DNA of 64,000 nucleotides from Pseudomonas protegens (GCF_013407925.2 NZ_CP060201.1:2294001-2358000), one strand, 5' to 3'; positions 8,456 to 17,927 are shown, counted from the first letter of the stretch. A program made the numbers and translations. The notes: generated from the letters alone by a model not told the origin.

Positions 8456-9436
8456 ATGGCATTGGTGGGGAAACGCGATGGCCGCAATTTCGGCTACGGC
8501 AGGCAATTGAGCTATGCAGGACTGCAGGCGCTGAAAGATATGTTCGGCGGCGGCCATTACGGCACAGTCAAAGCGCACTGTGATCGGTGGCAGGCATTCG
8601 TCAAATGGTGCCGTTCCGAACTGGGGCCCGGTATCAATGATGCGCGGCAGATTGATCTGAAGGTGTTGGCCGACTATGCGGCGCATTTGCGCGACGTAGT
8701 TGGGCGCGGTGAGCTCGCCGTCAGCACTGCACAAAACCGGATATCCAGCGTTAACAGAACCATGGCGGCGCTTCGCGGTGATCAGTGCGTGAAGTTGCCC
8801 AGCCCGAGCAAGGCGTTAGGTATGCAGCGCACCGGGGTTCGACAATCAGTGCCGCAAGGCCAAGACCGCGAACAGGTTAAGCAGATCGTCGATGCGCTTT
8901 GCAGCTGTCATCAGCTACGAGCGGCAGCGATCGTTCTGTTGGCGCGAGCCACCGGCATGCGCTTGCGTGAGGCTATCCTGGCTGACCTGCCACGGCTAAG
9001 CCGTGAGGCTAAGGATTTAGGCAGGATTAACATTCAGGATGGCACCAAAGGCGGCCGCGCCGGTGCCTCGGCTCCACGTTGGATTGCGGTGGATGGCTAT
9101 GTTCGAGGTGCACTTGGGTTTGCACGGCAAGTGTCGCCTGCGGGTAGCCGCAACCTGCTTGCGCCACACGAAAGCTACCTGAATTTTCTGCAAGAAATCA
9201 TCCGCCCTGCGCGGGACATCCTGCATGCACACATCCTCAAAGGCTTCCATGAGCTACGAGCGGCGTACGCATGTGAGCGCTATGAGCAAATCACCCAACA
9301 TCACGCGCCTATCAACGGCGGCCAATGTTGCCAGGTAGATAGGAATCTTGATCGTCAGGCCCGGAGACAAATCAGCTATGAGCTGGGGCACGGTCGGATC
9401 GCCGTAGTCTCCGCGTACATTGGAGCGCAGTCATGA
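8456..9436 (+). CDS. Second tyrosine recombinase (integrase-domain protein)
   Basis: 326 aa from the ATG at 8456, which has GAGGT seven bases ahead; an in-frame ATG at 8411 lacks a site. The N-terminal part (about 15-110) looks like a SAM-like core-binding domain; the catalytic part has the Arg box 'ATGMRLREA', HELR, 'LGHGR' and 'VSAYIG' with the likely nucleophile Tyr near the C-terminus. This pattern fits the phage-type integrase families Phage_int_SAM_2/Integrase_1. The next small gene starts within its stop codon (ATGA), so both are co-translated. Its target is unknown; the ssrA-specific enzyme is more likely the P4-type integrase at the border. Confidence 0.75.
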   Translation: MALVGKRDGRNFGYGRQLSYAGLQALKDMFGGGHYGTVKAHCDRWQAFVKWCRSELGPGINDARQIDLKVLADYAAHLRDVVGRGELAVSTAQNRISSVNRTMAALRGDQCVKLPSPSKALGMQRTGVRQSVPQGQDREQVKQIVDALCSCHQLRAAAIVLLARATGMRLREAILADLPRLSREAKDLGRINIQDGTKGGRAGASAPRWIAVDGYVRGALGFARQVSPAGSRNLLAPHESYLNFLQEIIRPARDILHAHILKGFHELRAAYACERYEQITQHHAPINGGQCCQVDRNLDRQARRQISYELGHGRIAVVSAYIGAQS

Positions 9437-9726
9437 GTAAGCCATTCGATATGGAGTTGTTCTTGGCTGGCGTGCTGACCGGATCGCACGCGACGCGGCA
9501 ACGCCATTTGCGGCAAGCAAAGCATATCCAAGCCGAGATTGCTAAACGTTGGCAGCGAGAGAAACCTTGGGCCTGGCAGCGAAAGCATCTGGATTGGTTC
9601 CTAGAACATCGCCTTGCTCAGAGCAGTGAGGGGACCAGATACTACTATTTGCTGACTGTGCGGCTGATCGCTCGTCGACTAGGAAAGTCATGGGTGCTCC
9701 ATGCACTCATGCCCCTCGTCCAATGA
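9433..9726 (+). CDS. Small basic protein coupled to the recombinase
   Basis: 97 aa, rich in Arg, Lys, His and Trp ('RHLRQAKHIQAEIAKRWQREKPWAWQRKH'), mostly helical by appearance and without signal peptide. It starts inside the stop codon of the recombinase gene (four-base overlap), so it probably works with that enzyme, for example as a DNA-binding cofactor; this is inference from position. A Trp/Lys-rich frame at 9701-9805 overlaps its end and could be a frameshifted extension. No named family recognised. Confidence 0.6.
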   Translation: MSKPFDMELFLAGVLTGSHATRQRHLRQAKHIQAEIAKRWQREKPWAWQRKHLDWFLEHRLAQSSEGTRYYYLLTVRLIARRLGKSWVLHALMPLVQ

Positions 9727-9960
9727 CATTCCTTATTGGCAACTATGGAAGAAAGAATGGAAGGAAATGGACTTCGCGGAAATTAAAGCAGAGTGGTACA
9801 AGTAGCCCGGCACTCTATATTCGGTAGCACGGGTCGCTGCTGTCGCCCACCCACGGTAGCGGCCCTATGCTCTGTACGAAATTGTGTTCGCCAATCGTTG
9901 TAGGATTTGGCTTGCCTGCGGTAGACCGAAAGTCGGTTTTTACACACTCTGACCAAGGGT

Positions 9961-10935
9961 TTATCGTCGCCTGGCGAGAGCCGTGAACGCTGCTATAATC
10001 TCGGTGCGCTCTTTGTCCAAAAGTTTTTTCACCATAGCAGAGTAGGGCATCGAAGGAGCCTTTAGTTTGTCTAAATCTTTGAAGATATCCATTGCATCGT
10101 TGTACAGATAATCGAATAGTTCACCTGGCTTTTTGGTGGCCGCATCCATCAGCTTATTACGCGCTTTGAGGAGTTGATTCGTTACTTCAAGCATCAATGA
10201 TGTACGTGTTTCGACCAGTTTTTTGCGGTTCAAGCCAAAAATTTGATAGGTATGTAGTCCATAAGGGTCCCAAGCGTTTCCCACCCTATTTGGCGCAATC
10301 AGGCTTAGTCCACCCTCAACAATCCAATCCAAGTGATCATTAGGGTTCCGGCGAGTAGGGTCGATAAGGTAGGCGTCTTCAAGGTCGAGGTCATCACCTT
10401 CGGCTACCGCCCGCTGGCCACCAATTGGGAAATGGTCATATTTTCCCAGTTTGTATTTACCTGATTGTGTTTTTTGCTGATAAGGCTGTTCGACAGTCAA
10501 TTTATGTATTTCATGATATTCCGAAATATTGCAATGGCTGCAACTTGGTAACAGATTTGTCCACGTTGAGGCTAGCCACCAGTAACCCTTGTGGCTCGAG
10601 TCTTCGACAACGCGTCCTTTGGGGCGAAAGTGTTCAACCTGAGCGGACATCACGGCCCTATAGCTAGATTCACAGTAGGCGCATTTGTCATGAAATAGTT
10701 TGTCCAGCGCTTCTTTAACATCTTTGGAACGGTATGCTGCGAAGTTAAACTTTTCGGGAATTTTAGCTTTTGTTATTTTGCCTTTTTTTTTCGTGGCTTT
10801 TGCCTTAGCCACTGCGGGTTTGGTTGCTAGTGCTGCGAAGTGCTTGATGGCGCGTAGCCTTTCCTTAGCCCCTCTGCCGTTTGGCGATGCCAGCGATAAT
10901 GGCTCTGCTACCGTGCTTCGATCTATGGAAATCAC
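9961..10935 (-). CDS. HNH endonuclease, PtuB/TIGR02646-like
   Basis: 324 aa. Zinc-finger HNH core: CAYCE (C85, C88), 'VEHFRPK' (H102), 'NLLPSCSHCN' (C132, C135). This fits the HNH family found in Septu (PtuB) and in some retron effector pairs, which cut nucleic acid. Residues 40-60 form a Lys/Ala linker. The start is GTG, and its first bases overlap the TGA of the upstream gene (GTGA at 10932-10935 on the reverse strand), so the two are translationally coupled. Having a second HNH protein next to a partner that already carries its own HNH domain is the odd point. Probably one of two subunits of a defence nuclease. Confidence 0.8.
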   Translation of the reverse strand: MISIDRSTVAEPLSLASPNGRGAKERLRAIKHFAALATKPAVAKAKATKKKGKITKAKIPEKFNFAAYRSKDVKEALDKLFHDKCAYCESSYRAVMSAQVEHFRPKGRVVEDSSHKGYWWLASTWTNLLPSCSHCNISEYHEIHKLTVEQPYQQKTQSGKYKLGKYDHFPIGGQRAVAEGDDLDLEDAYLIDPTRRNPNDHLDWIVEGGLSLIAPNRVGNAWDPYGLHTYQIFGLNRKKLVETRTSLMLEVTNQLLKARNKLMDAATKKPGELFDYLYNDAMDIFKDLDKLKAPSMPYSAMVKKLLDKERTEIIAAFTALARRR

Positions 10936-13127
10936 TGATCCACTCCATTGGAGTCAGCCCGCAGGCGTTCGAGGATAAGGTTTACGGCATCTTCTCGTAC
11001 TGCTGTCCTATCTAGGGTATCTGAACGAAGCTGTTCGATGATGTGCCGGCGCAATGCTTCATTGACCACCTGCTTTTCAGGCGTGTCACCGATAATGGAA
11101 AAGGCGTTCATCTGTTCCGAGAAATGCGCATCAGGCGAAGTGCTGCGTGAATTGGACAACACGATCCGGTCAAGCTTGAGTACGGTCTCGGGTTCCACGG
11201 TGCTAGCCAGACCGAAATACTCCGAGGTCAGCAGTTGTTCTGCGCGCATGGCGGTGACGTCCGGCAAGCCCGTCATTTCCTGGACGCAGCCTTCATCGTC
11301 CTTGATAAGTACATGAACCTCGCCGTCGAACATACCTCTTAGGCAAAGGGGGTCGTGGGTGGTGTAGATGAACTGGACTTGAGGCATAGCGCGGCGCAAT
11401 GCAGAAACGATCTGCATTTTCCATCGGGGGTGCAAATGCAATTCGATTTCGTCGATCAGTACTATTCCACGGGCATCTTCAAGATTTTCCCAAGTCCGGA
11501 GCATGTTACGGATGATGTCCAGGCTCATAGCAAATAGCGAGCGATACCCATCGCTCAAGCGAAAGATCGGGATGCTTTCGTTGTGTCTTCGTACGAGCAC
11601 CTCACCCGACGCCAGCCGATACATCTCGTCGTACGTGTCGAGATTCAGGATCTCGCGCAGCGCTCGCGCCACCGGGAAAAAAGCCTTTTCACCAAGTAAT
11701 TCCAACCAGGTAGCTGAGTGGGGTAGTGGTTTGTTTTTTTCGAACAGGGAAGCAATGCTCGAAGTTTTTCTGATGATTCTAGAACTAGACTGCTCATCGT
11801 GAAATGAACGATGCGCACCATAGCCAAGAATTAAGCCACTGCGCAGATTTTGGCTTGAGAAAGAGCCGTCCCGACGAATACAGATATCGCTAGCTTCGCC
11901 GTCATCGAAGGTGACTCTAATGTTTGACTGAACTACGTGAGGTTGATCGTCTGTACCCTCTGCCAAGGTATCTCTGGGCAGGGTTGACTCCCAATCAAAA
12001 TTTATTCGGGACCTCAATTTTGGGCTCATCACACCCAATGCAATCGCCTGAAGAATCGAGCTCTTACCTACTGAGTTTTCTCCCAGAAGCACTGTTGCCG
12101 GGGCAATGCCGCGTTCTTGGGTGGCGTGGTGACCAAGGTTTATTTTTAGCTTTTGAATCCCCTTGAAATGCTCGATTTCAATGACCCGGATTCGGGAGAA
12201 GTGGGGCTTTTCTGGGTTCGCTTCAGGGTTTCGAACGGTAACGACTTGCTCGGTAAAAGCCGGGTTGATCCCGGCGAGGCGATTCATGAACGCCTGCCAC
12301 TCTGCTGTGGAGGTCTCCGCAATGAATCCCGCCAGCTCGCTGGAAAATTCGCCCTCCGTGGGCGGAGATTTTCTGATGGACGTTTCTAGAAGTGCTCCGA
12401 GCAACCAAAGTTTCGCGGCGCCTACGAATGGCAGACGTTTATTGAATAACTCTTCCAGCGTAGGGAGTATGGTCTCGTACTTGTTACCACGCAATTGGCC
12501 CAAGCGCGCCCAGAGGTCAGAAAAGTATGCAGACCGGTGGACCATGAGGTTACTACGATTGAGCTTCAGCGTTTCAATCGTTTCCCGGCCACGGCTAGTT
12601 TTATGAGTACATGTGCCATTGAATCTGAAGGCTATATGATCGAATGGCTTGTCGCGACAGGGGTCGATTAGTACAGGCGACTCGATTTCTGCATCATGCC
12701 ACGGGGTAAACGGCGGTACACGCTTTGATGTTGTAGGGTATTGGTTTGCTTTGAATCTTGCACATACCGGACAGGCCGGAATCAGGTTGTTCCACTCGTA
12801 CGCATACCACACATAGTGGTCTGCACTTGTCGTAGTTTCATACCTTAAACGTCCTTTTGCATTCATCAACGGTCGGTGGTGATGAACAGCGAAATCCTGA
12901 ACGCTCAGCGGGCTTTCGCAATAACCGCATTTGTTCTCGAACACCTCAAGAAGAGCCATTCTGACGCTGGGCTGATTCCAGAGGCGAGAATCGAGGTTCG
13001 GGCGCCGGCTCAAGCGCTCGTCATCTGGCAGCTCGAAGTGGGCACGTAGCAGATCCATTTCTTTTGCCAGCGACTCGCTGCGCAGTGCGGTGGGTTGTAG
13101 CTCTGGGGCTCGCCAGATATGTCTCAA
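10932..13127 (-). CDS. HNH nuclease-AAA ATPase fusion (Septu-like)
   Basis: 731 aa. Residues 1-130 form an HNH domain: CGYCE (C67, C70), 'VHHHRPL' (H83/H84), 'NNLIPACPVCA' (C119, C122). A linker leads to an AAA_15/OLD-like ATPase: Walker A GENSVGKSS (349-357), signature-like 'LSDGYRS' (524-530), Walker B 'GIVLIDE' (D559, E560), 'TTHDP' (H591). The start is probably TTG at 13127, because MRHIWRAPEL is the usual beginning of TIGR02646 proteins; the first in-frame ATG would cut into the fold. In Septu the ATPase (PtuA) and HNH (PtuB) are separate; here they are fused and a further HNH protein follows in the same operon. Role as a phage-defence nuclease is inference. Confidence 0.8.
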   Translation of the reverse strand: MRHIWRAPELQPTALRSESLAKEMDLLRAHFELPDDERLSRRPNLDSRLWNQPSVRMALLEVFENKCGYCESPLSVQDFAVHHHRPLMNAKGRLRYETTTSADHYVWYAYEWNNLIPACPVCARFKANQYPTTSKRVPPFTPWHDAEIESPVLIDPCRDKPFDHIAFRFNGTCTHKTSRGRETIETLKLNRSNLMVHRSAYFSDLWARLGQLRGNKYETILPTLEELFNKRLPFVGAAKLWLLGALLETSIRKSPPTEGEFSSELAGFIAETSTAEWQAFMNRLAGINPAFTEQVVTVRNPEANPEKPHFSRIRVIEIEHFKGIQKLKINLGHHATQERGIAPATVLLGENSVGKSSILQAIALGVMSPKLRSRINFDWESTLPRDTLAEGTDDQPHVVQSNIRVTFDDGEASDICIRRDGSFSSQNLRSGLILGYGAHRSFHDEQSSSRIIRKTSSIASLFEKNKPLPHSATWLELLGEKAFFPVARALREILNLDTYDEMYRLASGEVLVRRHNESIPIFRLSDGYRSLFAMSLDIIRNMLRTWENLEDARGIVLIDEIELHLHPRWKMQIVSALRRAMPQVQFIYTTHDPLCLRGMFDGEVHVLIKDDEGCVQEMTGLPDVTAMRAEQLLTSEYFGLASTVEPETVLKLDRIVLSNSRSTSPDAHFSEQMNAFSIIGDTPEKQVVNEALRRHIIEQLRSDTLDRTAVREDAVNLILERLRADSNGVDQ

Positions 13128-13685
13128 CGTCAGGTCCCTTTAAGCGTTCAGTTGCCGAGCCCACAGCGGAGTCGTTGCTGGGCTCAATAAAAGAGTCAAT
13201 GAGGGCCGGAGCTTATAGTGCAGGCGCATTGAGTGGCAAGGTGCCACCTTGCTGGCGCGGAGCGCTGATTGCGCCATGTCACGCGTAACTTCTTTGCGAG
13301 ATTGTGGAAAAACTCCCGATTCGATTCCATCGAAAGCCATAACTAGCTGATTTGTTTATAGATACCCTATGAGGTACGTCAAAAAATCCACACAATTCCA
13401 GCCCCGCGAAAACCGGGACCCCACGGCCAACAACCGTCCGTCTGTCTCCACTACCAAGCGCTCGTCCGCCCCACTGATTGCAAAATGCCTCTATTGATCT
13501 AAAGTTCACAGCTTGCGCAAAGAAACTCGCTAAACCCTAGAGGTCAAGGATGCAGATAATTATTCTCGGATTGAAGCCCTTTATTTCGAATCTGAAATTT
13601 CGTGAACCCCAAGAACAATCACCCTCCGGCATCTCCGCACATTAATTTTATTACTTATCTAGCTTAGACTGCAAAAGGCAAAAAC
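13128..13685. other. 558-base divergent intergenic region
   Basis: Lies between the HNH-ATPase operon (leftward) and the AT-rich nuclease gene (rightward), so it should hold promoters for both. Base composition falls sharply toward the right (AT-rich from about 13500). No gene, repeat or clear operator seen. Confidence 0.5.
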
Positions 13686-15128
13686 ATGAAGCTTTCGGAA
13701 CGATTCAAACTCTCCAAAACTCAATTCGAACTGGACTTTGTCGATATTGATACTGATTTTGACACGCGATTATTTGTGGACCCTTATCTTCTTGGATTAA
13801 GACCGGATCGCTGGTCGATAAAGGCTGCCAGTTCAGTAAGGTCCTTTTTTTCTCATTTCTTAGATCTAGTTCGCCAAGGGAAAGAGGACGATGCTTTTGA
13901 ACTCTTCTCACATCTTCATGAGCCTAATGAGACCTGCCTCGGGCTTTCTTCAGGGAAACCTAGGGGTAACGGAATTGGTAGTGAGGACGCAAAGAAACTT
14001 TTCGAAAGCATCATGGGAAGTAAGGCAATACAGTCCGGAAAAATTACCGACCTAGAAGACTTTAGACTATTTATTCCAGGAATCGGCAAAGATAAAGTTT
14101 CAGATATGACTACCAACCTCATACGAGGCAGCCTCATTACCTATACGCAGGCCCAATGCAAACTACATAAAATAAAATTAACAGCTGGTGTTTCCGCCGG
14201 ACCTATATGGGATGTACCCCGAAAAAAGTGGATATTTACTCACGAAGACACACTGCTTGTTGAAGGGAAAAAGATCCTTCTCACCCCGAAAGGAATCGTT
14301 TCTTATAGCAAGGCTTATGCCCCTGAGAATTACTATAATAAACATGTACTTGAGTATCTTCAACATGAGCACATAAGAACAGGTAGCATATGGGTCGAGC
14401 ATCGCAAGGATGGAACTCCTTATATTTCAAAAAAGAGTCTAAAAGAAAATGTAGTAAAAGATTTTACCAAGGAATGGTTATTCGACTTCACAGAAAAACA
14501 CCCACTGGTTTTTAAATCCTTCAGAGATCAGCAAGCGCAGCAGGTTAGATCTCTCCCATCTGATTCAATTGATCCCGAGCTCAACTTGAATTCAGTAGTA
14601 GATCACCTGATTGCGAAACTACGCTCGATTAAGCAGGGGCCATCAACGGCATCAGATTATCACAAAACAATAGTTGGCATTCTTGAAATGCTACTTTATC
14701 CAAACGCCTCATCACCTGTACTCGAAGCCGAGATAAACCAGGGCAGAAAGAGGATTGATATATACTTCGAAAACTCAGCCAAGGAAGGCTTTTTTCATAC
14801 ACTCCATATGATTCACAAAATACCCTGCCCGTATCTAATTATCGAATGCAAGAACTACTCAAAGGACATACAAAACCCCGAGCTTGATCAAATGATTGGA
14901 CGATTAACCGTTAATCGAGGAATGCTTGGAATCATAACATGCAGAGAGATATCTAAAAAAGAATTATTCATTGAAAGATGCAGAGACTCATTTAAAAATG
15001 GCCACGGCTTAATTATACCATTAACTGACGCAGACCTAATATCAGCACTTGAGAAGCTAAAGCTCGAACATAAAACCCCACTAGAAGAGGTGCTTAACGA
15101 AATAAAAAATACAATTATTATGTCCTGA
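13686..15128 (+). CDS. PD-(D/E)XK nuclease-like protein, AT-rich
   Basis: 480 aa. The C-terminal third has the PD-(D/E)XK pattern: 'EAEINQGRKRIDIYF' (D358) and 'LIIECKN' (E387, K389), then 'DQMIGRLTVNRGMLGIITCR', as in restriction-endonuclease-like folds. The N-terminal two thirds match no family I know. Ribosome site AAGG lies close to the ATG. Codon use (many AAA, ATA, AGA, TTA) and low GC are unlike every neighbour, a sign of recent transfer from a different donor. It stands alone between two other defence-like groups; probably a single-gene restriction or abortive-infection nuclease, but target and trigger are unknown. Confidence 0.65.
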   Translation: MKLSERFKLSKTQFELDFVDIDTDFDTRLFVDPYLLGLRPDRWSIKAASSVRSFFSHFLDLVRQGKEDDAFELFSHLHEPNETCLGLSSGKPRGNGIGSEDAKKLFESIMGSKAIQSGKITDLEDFRLFIPGIGKDKVSDMTTNLIRGSLITYTQAQCKLHKIKLTAGVSAGPIWDVPRKKWIFTHEDTLLVEGKKILLTPKGIVSYSKAYAPENYYNKHVLEYLQHEHIRTGSIWVEHRKDGTPYISKKSLKENVVKDFTKEWLFDFTEKHPLVFKSFRDQQAQQVRSLPSDSIDPELNLNSVVDHLIAKLRSIKQGPSTASDYHKTIVGILEMLLYPNASSPVLEAEINQGRKRIDIYFENSAKEGFFHTLHMIHKIPCPYLIIECKNYSKDIQNPELDQMIGRLTVNRGMLGIITCREISKKELFIERCRDSFKNGHGLIIPLTDADLISALEKLKLEHKTPLEEVLNEIKNTIIMS

Positions 15129-15145
15129 CAGAAAAAATTAGTAGC

Positions 15146-15180
15146 GGCAACAATTGGGGTGTGGTGTTCCGATTGTTGCC
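15146..15180 (+). terminator. Inverted repeat behind the AT-rich nuclease gene
   Basis: GGCAACAAT (15146-15154) and ATTGTTGCC (15172-15180), 9-bp arms with a 17-base loop, starting 18 bases after the stop codon. No T run follows, so termination is only a guess. The rest of 15129-15650 shows no gene I can support. Confidence 0.4.
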
Positions 15181-15650
15181 ACCTTAAGTCCATTACTCTA
15201 GTCGCTAAAAAATCAGCTGAAAAGGTCCTTACCTCCTCCGCCGACGCGCTTCCCGTCGAAGAAGAGCAAAGGTGTACCTCTTGCCGGAGGCCCTCTCAGG
15301 GCTGTTGCCGCTGACCAGTTCGGAGAGGAAGTGTCCAGCCCCAGCAATAATTTACGTCACGGCCAACATCCGTTCGCCTGGTGCCGATTGCCATCACCTG
15401 CTAGCCAGAAACGGCCCATTCTGCAAACTAACGAACAGAGGGAGAAAAGGCCGCTAGTCGGTGGGCGTGGGGTCGTCGCGGCCTACTTAGCCACGCTCAA
15501 AGTACCTAGCGAATACTGGCAAGCAATGCGGCCAGCAGAGAGCGTGTGAGAAAAAACACAAAAAAGCTGCGCAAGCGGCGAAAACTCTTACAATCTTACG
15601 CCAGACTTCCTACACATTTTTTTGCCCCCCGATACTCAAGAGATAGCCCC

Positions 15651-16034
15651 GTGAGTGACTCAGACAGCTCATCCGCGCCACTGGTTGACGTAGTGAAGCT
15701 TGCCGCATCCCTTCAGCGTTTCGCAGATGATCGCGACTGGCAGCAGTTCCACTCCCCAAAAAATCTCATCCTGGCGCTCACTGGCGAGGTAGGAGAGCTG
15801 TGCGAGATTTTCCAATGGATGAGCGATGCCGATTCGCTCTCCGTAGCTAAAGATCCCGAAATCGGCCTAGCCGTAAAAGACGAATTGGCGGACGTACTGA
15901 TGTACCTGGTTCGCCTGAGCAGCGTGCTCGGCATCGACCTCAACGAGGCGGTGACACGGAAACTCGCCTCGAACGGCCAGAAGTACCCCGTGGATAAAGC
16001 CAAAAGCAGCAGCAAAAAGTACGACCGACTCTGA
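15651..16034 (+). CDS. MazG-like nucleotide pyrophosphohydrolase
   Basis: 127 aa from the GTG at 15651 (MSDSDSSSAPLVDVV); the longer frame from 15546 begins with a Lys/Arg stretch that is not family-like. Motifs EVGELCEIFQW and 'DELADVLMYLVRL' give the ExxE...ExxD metal site of all-alpha NTP pyrophosphohydrolases, which hydrolyse (d)NTPs or ppGpp-like nucleotides to monophosphates. 24 bases separate it from the helicase gene downstream, so they form one unit. A nucleotide-clearing enzyme beside a nuclease-helicase suggests a shared antiphage or stress role; this is inference. Confidence 0.85.
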   Translation: MSDSDSSSAPLVDVVKLAASLQRFADDRDWQQFHSPKNLILALTGEVGELCEIFQWMSDADSLSVAKDPEIGLAVKDELADVLMYLVRLSSVLGIDLNEAVTRKLASNGQKYPVDKAKSSSKKYDRL

Positions 16035-16058
16035 ACAACTCGAATCTAAGGACAGCCC

Positions 16059-17927
16059 GTGATCGTTTACGCTGCGACCAAACAGCAATTTCTAAAAGAC
16101 AACGATAACGATGACATCGAGGAGGTGATCCTCAGGCACTACAAGGAAGCTACCGGCAAGAACGTTGGCAGTTCGGAAATCAGGTCGTGGCAAGGATCCC
16201 TTACGTACATGGCCAAGGTCCTTAGAGATGAAGGCTTGCCGAACGACGCAGGCTTGGCCATCGAATTGCACATTCCGCAGTCGTCGAAACGGATCGATTT
16301 TCTGCTCACCGGTCGCGACGAAAACCAAGCAAAAAAAGCTGTATTGATCGAATTGAAGCAATGGAGCAAAGCCAACGCCACGACCAAGGATGCCATCGTC
16401 AAAACGGCGCTAGGTGGCGGCCTCGTTGAAACCATTCACCCGTCCTATCAGGTATGGTCATACGCAGCGCTGCTCGAAGGCTTCAACGAGGCCGTGTACG
16501 ACAAAAGCATCGAGATCCGCCCGTGTGCCTACCTCCATAACTACGTCAGCGACGGCATCATAGACTCAGCGCACTACGAGCCTCATATCAGCAAAGCTCC
16601 ACTGTTTCTGAAAGGCCCTGAAGAGCTCAGCAAGCTCCGAAGCTTTCTGAAAAATCATATTGCTCACGGCGACAACAAAGAGGTCCTTTACGAACTGTCC
16701 GATGGAAAAATCCGCCCGTCAAAAGCGCTAGCCGAGGCCCTGGGCGGGCTGATGAAAGGCAAGCCTGAGTTCGTATTGATTGACGATCAGAAGGCAATTT
16801 TCGAGTCGGCGCTCGCAGCGGCAAGCGAGGCTTCGGAACAGACGCCAAAGGTGCTGATCATCGAGGGGGGACCAGGCACCGGGAAAACTGTTCTAGCTAT
16901 CAATCTGCTGGTGAGGCTCACCGAATTGAAGCTGTTGAGCAAATACGTCTCCAAGAATGCTGCCCCGCGCAAGGTCTACGAAAGCAAATTGGTTGGCACC
17001 GTCAAACGCAGCCACTTCTCCAACTTCTTTTCAGGCTCAGGGGCGTTCATCGAGACTGAGCCCAACACATTCGATGCGCTTATCGTAGACGAAGCTCACC
17101 GGCTGAATGAGAAAAGCGGGCTTTATGGAAACCTTGGGGAAAACCAGATCAAGGAGCTGATTGATTCAGCGAAATGCTCAATTTTCTTCATTGATGAAGA
17201 CCAGCGTGTAACCTTGAGGGATATCGGCAGCAAGCAGGCGATACGCGCCTTTGCAAAAGCCAAGGGTGCTGTGGTTGAAGAACACGTGCTGTCTTCGCAG
17301 TTTCGCTGCAGTGGTTCTGACGGTTACCTAGCATGGCTGGATGACACGCTAGGCATTCGCTCGACGGCAAATCCGACGCTTGAGACTCAAGAGTACGAGT
17401 TTAAGGTGTTCGACTCACCTCAGGCGATGCATGAAGCAATCAACGAGAAAAACCACGGAAACAAAGCTCGTGTGGTCGCGGGCTATTGCTGGCCTTGGTT
17501 GAGCAAGAAAGACCCCACCGCCGCTGACATCGTCATTGGTGACTACAAACGCCAATGGAACCTGGATCAGGACGGCAGCCTATGGATCATCGCTGAGAAC
17601 TCCATCGAGCAGGTTGGCTGCATTCATACCTGCCAAGGTTTGGAAGTGGACTACATCGGGGTGATCATCGGGCCAGACCTAGTTGTACGTGACGGTAAGG
17701 TAGTGACATCCCCAGATGAGCGCGACAAGCATGATAAATCGATTCGCGGCTGGAAAAAAATGATGAAAGAGCAACCTACCCTCGCGAAAAATGAAACAGA
17801 CCTGATCATCAAAAATACCTATCGAACTCTGATGACACGCGGGATGAAGGGTTGCTACCTGTACTGCACCGACAAAGAGACTGCGCAATACTTCGAGAGT
17901 CGGCTTAGCCAGCACAGCAATGATTGA
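16059..17927 (+). CDS. PD-(D/E)XK nuclease-DUF2075 helicase fusion
   Basis: 622 aa; ATG at 16059. The N-terminal domain (about 45-110) has 'KRIDFLLTG' (D80) and 'AVLIELKQW' (E98, K100), a PD-(D/E)XK site. The second half is a DUF2075/Schlafen-3-like superfamily 1 helicase: Walker A GGPGTGKT (270-277), Walker B 'LIVDEAH' (D344, E345), 'FIDEDQRV', 'SSQFRCSGSDGYLAWL', and 'IHTCQGLEVDYIGVIIG' near the C-terminus. All motifs are intact. Nuclease-helicase proteins of this class include the Nhi type of phage defence; I infer a similar role. It follows a MazG-like gene in the same direction. Confidence 0.83.
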   Translation: MIVYAATKQQFLKDNDNDDIEEVILRHYKEATGKNVGSSEIRSWQGSLTYMAKVLRDEGLPNDAGLAIELHIPQSSKRIDFLLTGRDENQAKKAVLIELKQWSKANATTKDAIVKTALGGGLVETIHPSYQVWSYAALLEGFNEAVYDKSIEIRPCAYLHNYVSDGIIDSAHYEPHISKAPLFLKGPEELSKLRSFLKNHIAHGDNKEVLYELSDGKIRPSKALAEALGGLMKGKPEFVLIDDQKAIFESALAAASEASEQTPKVLIIEGGPGTGKTVLAINLLVRLTELKLLSKYVSKNAAPRKVYESKLVGTVKRSHFSNFFSGSGAFIETEPNTFDALIVDEAHRLNEKSGLYGNLGENQIKELIDSAKCSIFFIDEDQRVTLRDIGSKQAIRAFAKAKGAVVEEHVLSSQFRCSGSDGYLAWLDDTLGIRSTANPTLETQEYEFKVFDSPQAMHEAINEKNHGNKARVVAGYCWPWLSKKDPTAADIVIGDYKRQWNLDQDGSLWIIAENSIEQVGCIHTCQGLEVDYIGVIIGPDLVVRDGKVVTSPDERDKHDKSIRGWKKMMKEQPTLAKNETDLIIKNTYRTLMTRGMKGCYLYCTDKETAQYFESRLSQHSND

